This document shows, one piece after another, positions 38,071 through 51,221 of a DNA stretch of 64,000 nucleotides. Position 1 is the first letter of the stretch; each line of letters begins with the position of its first letter. The notes under the pieces are model-generated. The model saw only the letters and a program-made list of their open reading frames with translations. It searched no databases and was not told the origin of the DNA. This DNA comes from WLWS01 sp965243105 (GTDB lineage: Bacteria > Pseudomonadota > Gammaproteobacteria > Eutrophobiales > Eutrophobiaceae). A program made the translations under genes and the position numbers. Location of the stretch: contig CBDEUC010000003.1 in NCBI GenBank assembly GCA_965243105.1, forward strand, positions 248,001 to 312,000, in the 5' to 3' direction.

Positions 38071-40830
38071 TTGTCAACATTGAAAGCACTTTTCACTCTC
38101 GTCCTTTACTTTGCACTGGCTGCCTGCTCCCTGGAGAAAAGCCCCGAAGAGCGTTACCAGAAAGCCCTGGAGTTAAAACAGCAAAACAAGATCCCTGCCA
38201 GCGTCCTGGAACTAAAATCGGCTTTGCAAGCTAAGCCCACTTATGTGGAGGCACGAATACTTTTGGCCGAACTGCACCTGTTGCAGGATAACGTGGACGA
38301 GGCCGCAGCGCAGCTGGAGAAGATCAAGCAGGCCGGGGTTGAAAACAGAGAGTTACACACCATGCTGCTAAAAAGCCTGTTACATCAAAAGGAATATATC
38401 CAGGTCATTATAGATACTCCCGGTGTGAACGATCCCGGGGCCACGGCTGAATTGCTCACTATCAAGGGCTCGGCATTGTTGGGCCAGGAAAAGTACGACC
38501 GCGCGGGGGAAGTCCTGGCCCGTGCTATTGAGCTGGAACCGGAAAATGAGGCGTCACTGCTGGCAAATGCTAGATTGCAACTTCAGCTTGGGCAACTCGC
38601 TAAGGGCAGAACTTTTCTGGACAGGCTGGAACAGGTTAATCCATCGAACCTGGATTTATGGTTATTACGCGCCGAATACAGCCTTACCGATAACGACAAG
38701 GAGAGTGCGATACAGCATTACACCAGGGTAACCGAGCTTGGCGCAAATAACATCAAGGCGCGGGTTGGCCTGGCCCGGCTATACCTGGGCGATAAAAACC
38801 TGGATGCAGCGAAGAAGGTCATCAATGAGATTAGCAAGATTAGCCCGGGTTCAGTTGTTACGGTCTATTTCAAAGCCTCTCTTGCATTGCTCGATAACGA
38901 CAGGAAGGGGGCCAAGGAAGCCTATACCAGGGCGCTATCGATCAATCCCGAGCACCTGGAGTCGCTCATGGTCCTGGCGCAACTATCGTACGAGGATCAA
39001 CAGTTTGAACAGGCATTTCAATATATTCAGCGTTTAAGGCAGACCCTGCCCGAATATCCCGCAGCACTTAAACTTTCAGCCGCTATTGATATGCAGCGGG
39101 GTTTTGCCAACAGGGCTATCGATACGCTGTTACCCTACGCCACCAAATTTGAAGAAGATGCCCAGTTTCTTTCACTACTGGGTAGTGCCTACATGGCCAG
39201 TGGTGACCGGAGCAAAGGTACACTTTACCTTGCCCAGGCCGCGGAAAAATCCCCTGAAGATGCCGAGGTACGGACACGACTGGCGCTGGGCCAGATGCAA
39301 TCCGGCGAGGTGGACCTTGCCATCCAGGGTCTACAGTCTGCGATTGAGCTGGAGCCCGACCTGCTCAGTGTCAATGTCCTGCTGATTTACCTGCGCATGC
39401 AAAATGGAGAACTGGAAGCGGCCCGTGCGCTTACAAGGCAAGCCATTAATGATGACCCGAATAACCCTGTGTTCAGAAACCTGATGGGTGGTATTGCCCT
39501 TGAAGAACAACAGCTGGAAGTGGCAACGGGCCATTTCAAGTCAGCTACCGAGATTGATGAAAATTACATTCCTGCTTACCTCAACCTGGCGCGTATTGCC
39601 ATTAGCCAGGGCGATCGCGAAACCGGGAAATTATATCTTGAGAAAGTTGTGGAGAAGAGTGAATCCAATGAAGAAGCGCTGGTATTGCTGGCAAAACTTT
39701 CCATTGGAGAGGGCGATTTCAATGAGGCGCTTTTGAAGCTGGAACAGGCAGCGATTGGTAATGTCAACGCTATTACATCCAGGAGTCTCCTGGCCACTTA
39801 TTACCTGAATAACGGCCAGCTGGAAAAGGCCCGCAAAGTGGAAAGCGAATTACAACAGGACGCCCCCGAGGATCCCGAAACCCTGTCATTGTCCGCGAGA
39901 CTCGCGATGGCAGACGGCAAATTCAAGCAGGCAAAAGCGCTTTTTTTACAGTTGACGCAGACGATTCCAGATCATTTTTACGGGCACCTGGGCCTGGGTA
40001 CAATTTACCTGCGCGATAATGAACTTGACCTCGCAGAGTCATCCCTGGACAAGGCACTGCAGCTTGATTCGGAAAATCCAGCGGTAATGGTAGAGCTCGC
40101 GCGGATTTATCTGCTGACCAATAAACCTGAAAAGGTAAAAATAATCAGTCAGCGCTTGCGCAAATTACACCCGGATAATCCGCAGGCCATTATTATTGAG
40201 GCAGATCTCGCCTTGAGCAAAGGGCAATTGGAGGAAAGCCTGGCACTTTACCGCCGGGCTTTGGAAATCAATGAGAATTCCCTGGTAGCAATCAAGGTGT
40301 CAGAGCTCATCAGGATGACCGGCGATCGTAAAGGCGCAGTGAGTTTTCTTGAAAACTGGCTACAACTTTATCCCGAAGATGCCCATGCACGGACGGTGCT
40401 GGGTACATGGTTACAACAAGATGGTGATTCCGAAAAAGCCATCGCCAGCTACCGCGAGACATTGCAAAAAGATCCGAATGATATTGCCGCGTTAAATAAC
40501 CTGGCCTATATACTTAACGAGAGGGGTGACAGTAAGGCCCTGCAGTACTCCCAGCGTGCCTATAGTATTGCACCCAACAATTTCAATATCATAGACACCC
40601 ATGCCTGGGTGCTTATAAAAAATGGCCAACAGCAGCAGGGCTTGACCCTGCTGGAACCGGTTATACGTAATTATGAAGATATCGACCCTGCGATGATATA
40701 TCACTATGCCTATGGATTGTTCCAGTCCGGCCAGCTAGCCGAGGCGAAAACCGCGTTTCAGAAACTGGTAAAAGCGGACGCAGTAGGGAAAATACCCGGC
40801 GCTTCCGACCTGGAAAAATTTCTCCGCTAG
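38071..40830 (+). CDS. prsT: PEP-CTERM system TPR-repeat lipoprotein PrsT
   Basis: 919 residues from a TTG start with GAGGAG 6 bases upstream. The lipoprotein signal LVLYFALAAC places Cys19 as the lipid anchor. The rest is about 24 tetratricopeptide repeats in tandem (for example ALFLQLTQTIPDHFYGHLGLGTIYL and AIASYRETLQKDPNDIAALNNLAYIL), the layout of the PrsT proteins found in exosortase/PEP-CTERM genomes. It probably works in exopolysaccharide export or protein sorting at the cell envelope. It stands beside a PEP-CTERM gene. No exosortase, PrsK or PrsR is in the window, so the main locus is elsewhere. Confidence 0.92.
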   Translation: MSTLKALFTLVLYFALAACSLEKSPEERYQKALELKQQNKIPASVLELKSALQAKPTYVEARILLAELHLLQDNVDEAAAQLEKIKQAGVENRELHTMLLKSLLHQKEYIQVIIDTPGVNDPGATAELLTIKGSALLGQEKYDRAGEVLARAIELEPENEASLLANARLQLQLGQLAKGRTFLDRLEQVNPSNLDLWLLRAEYSLTDNDKESAIQHYTRVTELGANNIKARVGLARLYLGDKNLDAAKKVINEISKISPGSVVTVYFKASLALLDNDRKGAKEAYTRALSINPEHLESLMVLAQLSYEDQQFEQAFQYIQRLRQTLPEYPAALKLSAAIDMQRGFANRAIDTLLPYATKFEEDAQFLSLLGSAYMASGDRSKGTLYLAQAAEKSPEDAEVRTRLALGQMQSGEVDLAIQGLQSAIELEPDLLSVNVLLIYLRMQNGELEAARALTRQAINDDPNNPVFRNLMGGIALEEQQLEVATGHFKSATEIDENYIPAYLNLARIAISQGDRETGKLYLEKVVEKSESNEEALVLLAKLSIGEGDFNEALLKLEQAAIGNVNAITSRSLLATYYLNNGQLEKARKVESELQQDAPEDPETLSLSARLAMADGKFKQAKALFLQLTQTIPDHFYGHLGLGTIYLRDNELDLAESSLDKALQLDSENPAVMVELARIYLLTNKPEKVKIISQRLRKLHPDNPQAIIIEADLALSKGQLEESLALYRRALEINENSLVAIKVSELIRMTGDRKGAVSFLENWLQLYPEDAHARTVLGTWLQQDGDSEKAIASYRETLQKDPNDIAALNNLAYILNERGDSKALQYSQRAYSIAPNNFNIIDTHAWVLIKNGQQQQGLTLLEPVIRNYEDIDPAMIYHYAYGLFQSGQLAEAKTAFQKLVKADAVGKIPGASDLEKFLR

Positions 40831-41148
40831 GAGCAAGTATCAACAGCGTTGACCAGGCCGATGTGGCTTGGCCGGGCAATTCCCCTGCCGCACCTGGCCG
40901 ACCATCTCGCAGCCGTCGAGCTTATGAAATTTTCCTCATATCATCAGTTGCTTGCTAACCTCACCTTGCTTGTCGGTATTTTTTACACTCCAGGTTATTA
41001 TGTAAGTCATTGATTATTCTGAATATATCTTCCTGTAAGGCTTGTAGCACGCGGAAACTATGAAAAGGTGTGTAAAAACTTCTTACACAAAATGAGCCTG
41101 CCACAATACTTGCGCTTTATCTTATTGTTTTGTTTAAGTTTTTTTACT
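40831..41148. other. Regulatory region upstream of the second PEP-CTERM gene
   Basis: No gene. GC-rich inverted segments (40851-40920) follow the prsT stop and may be a processing or terminator structure. From 40981 onwards there are several TGTAAG half-sites (41001, 41034) leading to the full palindrome at 41071 and the -24/-12 promoter at 41149. Confidence 0.5.
41071..41087. promoter_or_regulatory. TGTAA-N7-TTACA palindrome (probable enhancer-binding-protein site)
   Basis: TGTAAAAACTTCTTACA, extended to GTGTAA/TTACAC, has the same 17-bp form as the site at 29472-29488. It lies 61 bases before the -24 element of the promoter at 41149. Identical arms and spacing upstream of both PEP-CTERM genes support a shared activator. 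Confidence 0.7.
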
Positions 41149-41164
41149 TGGCATAGCTATTGCT
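41149..41164 (+). promoter_or_regulatory. Sigma-54 (-24/-12) promoter for the PEP-CTERM gene
   Basis: TGGCATAGCTATTGCT fits the RpoN consensus (TGGCAY-N5-TTGCW) with the GG and GC at the correct spacing. Start of transcription is expected about 50 bases before the ATG at 41228. It matches the promoter at 29293-29307. Confidence 0.85.
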
Positions 41165-41227
41165 TATTATTCAGCCAGGGTTATTTAATAATTTTTTTCA
41201 AAAAATCATAATCTGGGAGGATGAATG

Positions 41228-41965
41228 ATGAGCTTTCGCAAACAACTACTTTCAATGACATTTGTCCTGGCCGCTCTGGTCAGTACTTCTGCTAATGCAA
41301 CACTATTTACAACGACCTCTCCTACTGCTGAAGGCGCGTTGCCCTCTGGCGTGACCGAGGTAGGCGGTATCGTTCTTGACCTTGTCGGTAACAGCGGTAA
41401 CCGTGTAGTCAGCCAGCTGGCTGCCAGCAGTCTTTTCGTTGGCTTTGCTGGAACAAACCCTTTTGACATTGGTACCCAGACCGGATTTACGGCTGGCGTC
41501 CTCAGTGCTCTCGGTGGCGGCATCGCCGAAGCTTCAGTCAGGTTTACCCTGTGGGATGGTGATACCTCTCCGGGTAATTTTGACTATAACCAGAACAGCC
41601 TCCTTCTGGACGGCAAGTCCGTTGGAAACTGGTCAAGCGTGACAACAGAAATTACCGACGGCAGCGGTACAGTTTCATCTGGTTTTACCACTGGTTTTTC
41701 GAATAACGCGCTGAATACAGGTTTCTTCCATATCACAAATACCACCGATCTTTCGAATCTGTTTGCTGACCTGGCCGATGGCTCACTGACTTTTGGACTG
41801 TCAGACGTCGATCCATTTGATAACTACTTTGACTTTACCCAGGGCATTGACGGTGGACTTGTTGATGTTGGTACTGGCCCTACCGTTACCACGCCTGAGC
41901 CAATGACAATGCTGTTGATGGGTCTGGGCATGCTGGGTCTCGGTTTCTCCAGGAGAAGAAGCTAG
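41228..41965 (+). CDS. PEP-CTERM sorting-domain secreted protein
   Basis: 245 residues from ATG 41228, seven bases after GGGAGG; ATG at 41225 is one codon longer and possible. The signal peptide ends near STSANA. The mature domain is rich in Gly, Ser, Thr and Asp, with no cysteine and no known catalytic motif. The C-terminus is a full PEP-CTERM signal: TTPEPMTMLLMGLGMLGLGFSRRRS. It would be exported, processed by exosortase and probably incorporated into the exopolymer or outer surface. A strong terminator follows. Regulation by sigma-54 is indicated by the promoter upstream. Confidence 0.93.
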   Translation: MSFRKQLLSMTFVLAALVSTSANATLFTTTSPTAEGALPSGVTEVGGIVLDLVGNSGNRVVSQLAASSLFVGFAGTNPFDIGTQTGFTAGVLSALGGGIAEASVRFTLWDGDTSPGNFDYNQNSLLLDGKSVGNWSSVTTEITDGSGTVSSGFTTGFSNNALNTGFFHITNTTDLSNLFADLADGSLTFGLSDVDPFDNYFDFTQGIDGGLVDVGTGPTVTTPEPMTMLLMGLGMLGLGFSRRRS

Positions 41966-42000
41966 TATCCCGACAGCTTTATAGAAAGCACATCATCAAG

Positions 42001-42030
42001 AAGCCCGCATGGCAACATGCGGGCTTTTTT
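42001..42030 (+). terminator. Rho-independent terminator
   Basis: AAGCCCGCATG and CATGCGGGCTT form an 11-bp stem with loop GCAA, followed by a T-run (42025-42030). It ends the PEP-CTERM transcript. Confidence 0.93.
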
Positions 42031-42134
42031 TGTGTCTGTGTTTTTGCACGGGTCTTGTGTGATCACCAGGCCCAGGACTCAGTATCTAAGGAATTAAGAC
42101 CACACCAGTTAGCAGCCGCCCCGGTTTGACTCTC

Positions 42135-43727
42135 CTATTGTGCTTCTGCTTGCGAGCTTGCTCCAATTGCCCTGCTGAGAATGCCATGAGCGTCAGCTGT
42201 GTCACCCTGCCCCGCCCAGGCAATAAACTGATCAGGACGAACAAGAATCATTTCGGCACCGTATGCTGCGCGCAACTCCGCACTGGGTGTATGTGACCTT
42301 TGAAATGGCACTAATAGCGACTGTGCGGCTTCCTCGAACCTGTCACCTGGCTCCCGTGCATTACCAAGTTCCAGCAATGTAAAACCCTGGCCGATGAATT
42401 CCCACAGATCGTCATCGCCGGGTAAGGGTTGCGGCGCCAGATGGTAGCCTGCCTCGGCTTTCACACTGTGAGTACCCTTGGCGCCTGAGACCGAGCCTTC
42501 TTTTCCAAGTACAATGGGTGAGCCTGCGTAATGAGGCAGGAATTGAGTAACATCTGAGTCGTCTGCTTCTGCTCGAACCTTCCATGCTGTCTCGAACTCG
42601 GCTTTATCCTTCTGGGGTGAATACCTTGACGTAAAGTCCCTGAAATCTTCGATCATGCGGCCAATAAAATCGCGCGAGACAGATCGAAAAACCGGGTGAC
42701 GCTCCGCCGAATAGCTATCCAGTAAGGTTTCGCTGCCCCAGCCCTGCAATGTCGCGGCCAGTTTCCAGCTCAGGTTCCTGGCATCCTCGAGGCCGGTATT
42801 TACACCATAACCACCATAGGGTGGGTGGCTGTGCGCAGCATCGCCTGCAATAAAAACCGGGCCCCTGCGATAGCTTGCGGCGTGAGAAATACGCAGATCC
42901 CAGAAACCAATATGTTCAAACTCCAGGGCAAATTTGGCTCCCACCATTTCATACAGATGTTTTTTGAAATAATCCTCGCCTTCGGCGTCCCCGGGTACAG
43001 GGGCATGATAGAAATACAGTCCTTCCAAATCGACCCTGCCAAGAAACTGCCAGTAACCATCCATCTTTGGGTTCATGACGTTAAAGATTGACTTGCCGGG
43101 ATATCGCTCAAGAAGACGTTCAAGTTCAGGGGAACGAAACACCAGCAAAACCATTCTCGGACCTTGGTGGTCCATATCCTGTGTAATACCCGAAAGCTCG
43201 CGCACACGTGACCGTGCACCATCGCAGCCGACCACGTAGTCACTTCTTAAGGCCCCTGAGCCCTCACCGGTTTCGAACTCGAGCTGGACACCTACATCCT
43301 CGACTTTTAATTCCGTTACTTTGCAACCGGTTAGAAAATCAATCCCCGGCAATTCAGACACACGACGTCGTAGGACCTCTTCCATGCAGTACTGCGGCAG
43401 GCGTTGGTTTAGTGCGAAATAGTAAGGAGCTACCCTGGAGCGCTGAAACCAGTCATAGGAATATTCACCCAGTAGACAATCGTATGTGACAAGACCTGCA
43501 TTCCCATATTCCCGCGGAATAGGTGTGATTTCCTCGATAGCCTCGGTAATGCCCCAGGTGCGAAAATGTTCACCGGTACGTTGCGTCAGGTTCTGTCCTT
43601 TGGGGATCCGATGCAAGCTTGTGCTGCGCTCAAGCACAACCGAGCCGACACCACGAAGCGCCAGGTCAATGGCGAGTCCCAACCCAACCGGTCCACCTCC
43701 TACAATAGTGACACTTTTAGCTGTCAT
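42135..43727 (-). CDS. FAD-dependent monooxygenase (aromatic hydroxylase family)
   Basis: 530 residues of the PHBH/phenol-hydroxylase flavoprotein class. FAD motifs are VTIVGGGPVGLGLAIDLALRG (residues 6-26), the second-site YVVGCDGARSRVRE and the GD motif FIAGDAAHSHPPYGGYGVNTGLEDARNLSWKL. The C-terminal thioredoxin-like part (about 420-520) is the usual third domain of phenol-type hydroxylases. It uses NAD(P)H and O2 to hydroxylate an aromatic ring or polyketide-like substrate. It stands alone downstream of the rRNA operon terminators, on the minus strand. Substrate unknown. Confidence 0.92.
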   Translation of the reverse strand: MTAKSVTIVGGGPVGLGLAIDLALRGVGSVVLERSTSLHRIPKGQNLTQRTGEHFRTWGITEAIEEITPIPREYGNAGLVTYDCLLGEYSYDWFQRSRVAPYYFALNQRLPQYCMEEVLRRRVSELPGIDFLTGCKVTELKVEDVGVQLEFETGEGSGALRSDYVVGCDGARSRVRELSGITQDMDHQGPRMVLLVFRSPELERLLERYPGKSIFNVMNPKMDGYWQFLGRVDLEGLYFYHAPVPGDAEGEDYFKKHLYEMVGAKFALEFEHIGFWDLRISHAASYRRGPVFIAGDAAHSHPPYGGYGVNTGLEDARNLSWKLAATLQGWGSETLLDSYSAERHPVFRSVSRDFIGRMIEDFRDFTSRYSPQKDKAEFETAWKVRAEADDSDVTQFLPHYAGSPIVLGKEGSVSGAKGTHSVKAEAGYHLAPQPLPGDDDLWEFIGQGFTLLELGNAREPGDRFEEAAQSLLVPFQRSHTPSAELRAAYGAEMILVRPDQFIAWAGQGDTADAHGILSRAIGASSQAEAQ

Positions 43728-43759
43728 AGCATGTTCAAGTATGACACTTCAGTGACTAA

Positions 43760-43812
43760 ATAAAAAAGCCCCTGAACCAGGTGATCCAGAGGCTTTGAAT
43801 TGAAGCCTGGCA
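43760..43812. repeat. 53-bp direct repeat, copy A (5S tail plus terminator)
   Basis: This 53-base stretch is repeated at 43940-43992 with one mismatch (43795 T versus 43975 A), exactly 180 bases apart. Read on the minus strand it is the 3' end of 5S rRNA (TGCCAGGCTTCAATTC) followed by an imperfect hairpin and T-run, so it is a copied 5S tail and terminator. Confidence 0.85.
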
Positions 43813-43914
43813 CAAAATCTTCTGGAGAGATTTTGGACGCACTTTAGTGCGCCCGAAGGGCCGATTACATGGAAGTAATCGGTCAATGACCTACGTCTTT
43901 AATAATCTAGGTCA
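43813..43914. repeat. Four consecutive inverted repeats between the two 5S-tail copies
   Basis: Four hairpins follow in series: CAAAATCT/AGATTTTG (43813-43835), CGCACT/AGTGCG (43838-43851), CCGATTAC/GTAATCGG (43861-43882), and TGACCTA/TAGGTCA (43887-43914). The last arm resembles the 3' strand of 5S rRNA (GTAGGTCACTGCC). The set may be a remnant second 5S gene, a structured 3' RNA, or a stack of processing signals. Confidence 0.6.
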
Positions 43915-43939
43915 CTGCCTCTGAATCCAGTCATGATGC

Positions 43940-43984
43940 ATAAAAAAGCCCCTGAACCAGGTGATCCAGAGGCTATGAATTGAA
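43940..43984 (-). terminator. rRNA operon terminator (part of repeat copy B)
   Basis: Immediately after 5S rRNA, on the minus strand: an imperfect stem built from GCCTCTGGATCACCTGG and GGTTCAGGGGC, followed by a T6 run. It ends the rrn transcript. The same element occurs as copy A 180 bases further on, giving a double terminator before the monooxygenase gene. Confidence 0.8.
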
Positions 43985-44102
43985 GCCTGGCAGTGACCTA
44001 CTTTCACATGGGGAGACCCCACACTATCATCGGCGCTACACCGTTTCACTTCCGAGTTCGGTATGGAATCGGGTGGTTCCAGTGCGCTATTGCCGCCAGG
44101 CA
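43985..44102 (-). rRNA. rrf: 5S ribosomal RNA
   Basis: On the minus strand it starts TGCCTGGCGGCAATAGCGCA, contains CCGAACTCGGAAGTGAAACG and ends GTAGGTCACTGCCAGGC, whose first and last bases pair. About 118 nt, as in gammaproteobacteria. Confidence 0.96.
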
Positions 44103-44242
44103 AATCGTTGGGAAGAAATGAATCGTCACTTCCTCCAGCATAAAAAAATTCGAAAGCTGAATACAACGCTTACTTCTTACTGCTTTGATATTACGCTTGC
44201 TTGCGTCAACAACACTCACAAACAAAATGCTTGAGTGTTATA

Positions 44243-47141
<2,899 letters not shown>

Positions 47142-47215
47142 ATATAACCTCAAACATTCCGTCTAGCTTGATCTTTTTTCCGACTACTTTGTTGCGTTTT
47201 CTTGCTCGGTCGGTC

Positions 47216-47232
47216 ATGTACTAAATGTACAT
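47216..47232. repeat. Spacer hairpin repeated in the rRNA spacers
   Basis: ATGTAC and GTACAT flank TAAAT within TCGGTCATGTAC...TCGCTCGTCACGC in the 23S-tRNA-Ala spacer. A related sequence, TCGGTCATGTAC...GTACACTCCCTCG, lies in the tRNA-Ala/tRNA-Ile spacer (about 47748-47780). The elements look like duplicated spacer stems. Confidence 0.5.
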
Positions 47233-47526
47233 TTCCTTCCTCGCTCGTCACGCATCGCGTATTCGAAAAAAATCTCTTCGCTATACCATCCAGTTCCTTT
47301 CACGATAGCTAGAAGTGAAATTTCCTGGACAGTTAACACAAAAATAATTCTGTGTCCGTTGTGTCTCAACCCTTTTGTAAAATCGAGTTAAGAGGCTATG
47401 GCATCGCTGACGCAATTTGCGTATTACCCTGGGTAATATAACTCATAAAAAAATTGAATATTTATACCCAACTGCAAAACGATTGGAGTATCGTTTTGCG
47501 GCGTTGTTACTACTTTATCAGCTTCC

Positions 47527-47542
47527 GAATTGTTAAAGAGCA
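47527..47542 (-). promoter_or_regulatory. boxA antitermination element before 23S
   Basis: On the minus strand TGCTCTTTAACAATTC is the near-perfect boxA of gammaproteobacterial rRNA spacers, bound by NusB/NusE. It lies between tRNA-Ala and 23S. Confidence 0.85.
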
Positions 47543-47622
47543 TCGTTAACCACAATGTGGTTATCGCATGGTTGATTAACCATAAATAAGCATGCTGATA
47601 TCAACATGCTTATTTATGGAAT

Positions 47623-47698
47623 TGGTGGAGCCAGGCGGGATCGAACCGCCGACCCCCTGCTTGCAAAGCAGGTGCTCTCCCAGCTGAGCTATGGCCCC
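47623..47698 (-). tRNA. tRNA-Ala (TGC anticodon)
   Basis: 76-nt cloverleaf on the minus strand: acceptor GGGGCCA/TGGCTCC, D-arm GCTCAGCTGGGAGAGC, anticodon loop CTTTGCAAG, T-arm GGCGGTTCGATCCCGCC, with encoded CCA end. It occupies the usual place between 16S and 23S. Confidence 0.97.
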
Positions 47699-47862
47699 GT
47701 TTGTCTTGTCTATTTTGCCCCTGGTTTTGTTGCTTTCTTCGCTTACTTCGGTCATGTACCTTTCAGTACACTCCCTCGTGCGCTTGAAAGCGCCTAACCA
47801 GCGCCAAAATATCCTACGCAAACCTTTTGCTAGCAACGATGCCAACACAGAGTTGCGCAAAA

Positions 47863-47939
<77 letters not shown>

Positions 47940-48072
47940 AAAGTTTAGTTAAACCAGCCGTGAGACAGATAAGCCGGCTATTAAACTGGCCTAGGCCAGT
48001 TGGAATTACCATGCTAAATCTAATCAAGAAATAAGTGTGAGCGCTCAACGACACGATATGCGTCACTTATTT

Positions 48073-49614
<1,542 letters not shown>

Positions 49615-49761
49615 AATCACTTTAGTTGCTTTTAGAGGCAACAAATCTCGGCTCGATAGTTCACTTGACAAGTTGACACTTAGGTCTATTTGACTAGCTT
49701 CTACCGATAACTCTGGTGATGCAGATCAATGACGTAAGCGCCCACACGTATTTCTTGATTA

Positions 49762-49775
49762 GGAATTTTTAAAGA
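49762..49775 (-). promoter_or_regulatory. boxA antitermination element in rRNA leader
   Basis: On the minus strand TTCTTTAAAAATTCC resembles boxA and sits about 40 bases after the predicted transcription start and about 150 bases before 16S. It would recruit Nus factors. Confidence 0.6.
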
Positions 49776-49813
49776 ACAACAGCCCGGGCGAACCCAGGCT
49801 GTGAGAGCGCGGA

Positions 49814-49841
49814 ATTATACACGGGTCGGGGGTACCGTCAA
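49814..49841 (-). promoter_or_regulatory. rRNA P1 promoter with UP element
   Basis: On the minus strand -35 TTGACG (49841-49836) and -10 TATAAT (49819-49814) are separated by 16 bases, followed by a GC-rich discriminator (TCCGCGCT). Upstream, 49842-49890 is extremely AT-rich, fitting an UP element. This is the classic stringently controlled rRNA promoter form. Confidence 0.88.
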
Positions 49842-49893
49842 CAGAAATTACAAACTTATTTCAAATTAAATATTTATTATATAATTCAGGTAG

Positions 49894-51093
49894 TTAGCTC
49901 ACCGTTACACGGGCAAATTTGCGCTTGCCCACCTGTACCACCGCTGTCTGCCCGGCAGCCAGCTCAGTATCCTTGTTAGTGACCCGTTCACCATCGATGC
50001 GAACCGCATTCTGGGCTATCATCCTGAAAGCTTCCGAAGTACTCGAGGTCAGTCCCGATTGCTTGAGAACCTGGGCCAGGGAAAGCGCTCCATCGTCCGC
50101 GGCAAGGCTGAATTCCGGCATATCCTCCGGTATGGCTCCATCCCGAAAACGCTCTATAAAGGCGTCCCGCGCCTGTTTTGCGGCATCAGCAGAATGAAAG
50201 CGGGATATGATTTCCATGGCCAGGTCGATTTTTATATCCCGCGGATTAGCGCCTTCTTCCACGGATTTCTTATATTTTTCAATATCTTGCACTGACTTGA
50301 AGCTCAGCAGCTCGTAATACCGCCACATCAGGTCGTCAGAAATGGACATGAGCTTGCCAAACATATCACCGGGCAAATCCGTGATACCGACGTAGTTATC
50401 AAGGGACTTGGACATTTTCTGAACTCCGTCCAGGCCCTCAAGGATGGGCATGGTCAGGATCACCTGGGATTCCTGTCCCGCCTCCTTCTGTAATTCCCGG
50501 CCCACCAGCAGGTTAAATTTCTGGTCAGTGCCACCCAGTTCAACATCGGCCTTCATGGCAACCGAATCGTAGCCCTGCATCAGGGGGTAAAGGAATTCGT
50601 GAATGGAGATGGGCTGATTATTGGCATAACGCTTCTTGAAATCATCCCTCTCCAGCATTCTTGCCACGGTGTAGCTGGAGGCCAGCTTGATCATGCCTGC
50701 CGAACCCAGGGCTTCTCCCCAGCTGGAGTTAAAGCAGATCTCGGTCAGTTCAGGATCCAGTATCTTGAACACCTGCTCCTTGTAAGTCTCTGCATTTGCT
50801 GCAATTTCTTCACGGGTGAGTGCTTTTCTCGTGACGTTCTTTCCACTGGGATCGCCAATCAGGCCGGTAAAATCGCCAATCAGGAACATGACGTGATGAC
50901 CAAGTTCCTGGAAGTGCCGCATCTTGTTGATTAACACGGTATGACCAAGGTGAAGGTCAGGTGCAGTGGGGTCAAAACCCGTTTTTACCCGAAGTGCCTT
51001 GCCCTTTTTGAGCTTGGACAATAGCTCGCTTTGCTGGATAATTTCTTCCGCCCCGCGGCCAATAAGGTCCAGGGCCTCTTGATAATCGGTCAT
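49894..51093 (-). CDS. tyrS: Tyrosyl-tRNA synthetase
   Basis: 399 residues from ATG 51093; a TTG three codons earlier is in frame but has no better ribosome site. Class I synthetase motifs are PDLHLGHTV (HIGH type) and KMSKSLDN. The GGTDQKFNLLVGRELQ segment binds tyrosine, and the C-terminal S4 RNA-binding domain ends QVGKRKFARVTVS. It charges tRNA-Tyr in the cytoplasm. It is transcribed toward the rRNA operon, whose promoter begins just after its stop. Divergent from the M23 peptidase gene. Confidence 0.97.
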   Translation of the reverse strand: MTDYQEALDLIGRGAEEIIQQSELLSKLKKGKALRVKTGFDPTAPDLHLGHTVLINKMRHFQELGHHVMFLIGDFTGLIGDPSGKNVTRKALTREEIAANAETYKEQVFKILDPELTEICFNSSWGEALGSAGMIKLASSYTVARMLERDDFKKRYANNQPISIHEFLYPLMQGYDSVAMKADVELGGTDQKFNLLVGRELQKEAGQESQVILTMPILEGLDGVQKMSKSLDNYVGITDLPGDMFGKLMSISDDLMWRYYELLSFKSVQDIEKYKKSVEEGANPRDIKIDLAMEIISRFHSADAAKQARDAFIERFRDGAIPEDMPEFSLAADDGALSLAQVLKQSGLTSSTSEAFRMIAQNAVRIDGERVTNKDTELAAGQTAVVQVGKRKFARVTVS

Positions 51094-51221
51094 TGAAGGC
51101 AAACTAATAATTAAAAATTCGATAGCTTAGCACAGTCGTCAAGTCCCCTTCAGCTGCCAATCCAGTTTGACTCCGGCCCTTGTTGAGGCTATTTTTCACA
51201 TAAATTTATCCAGTAATCACG

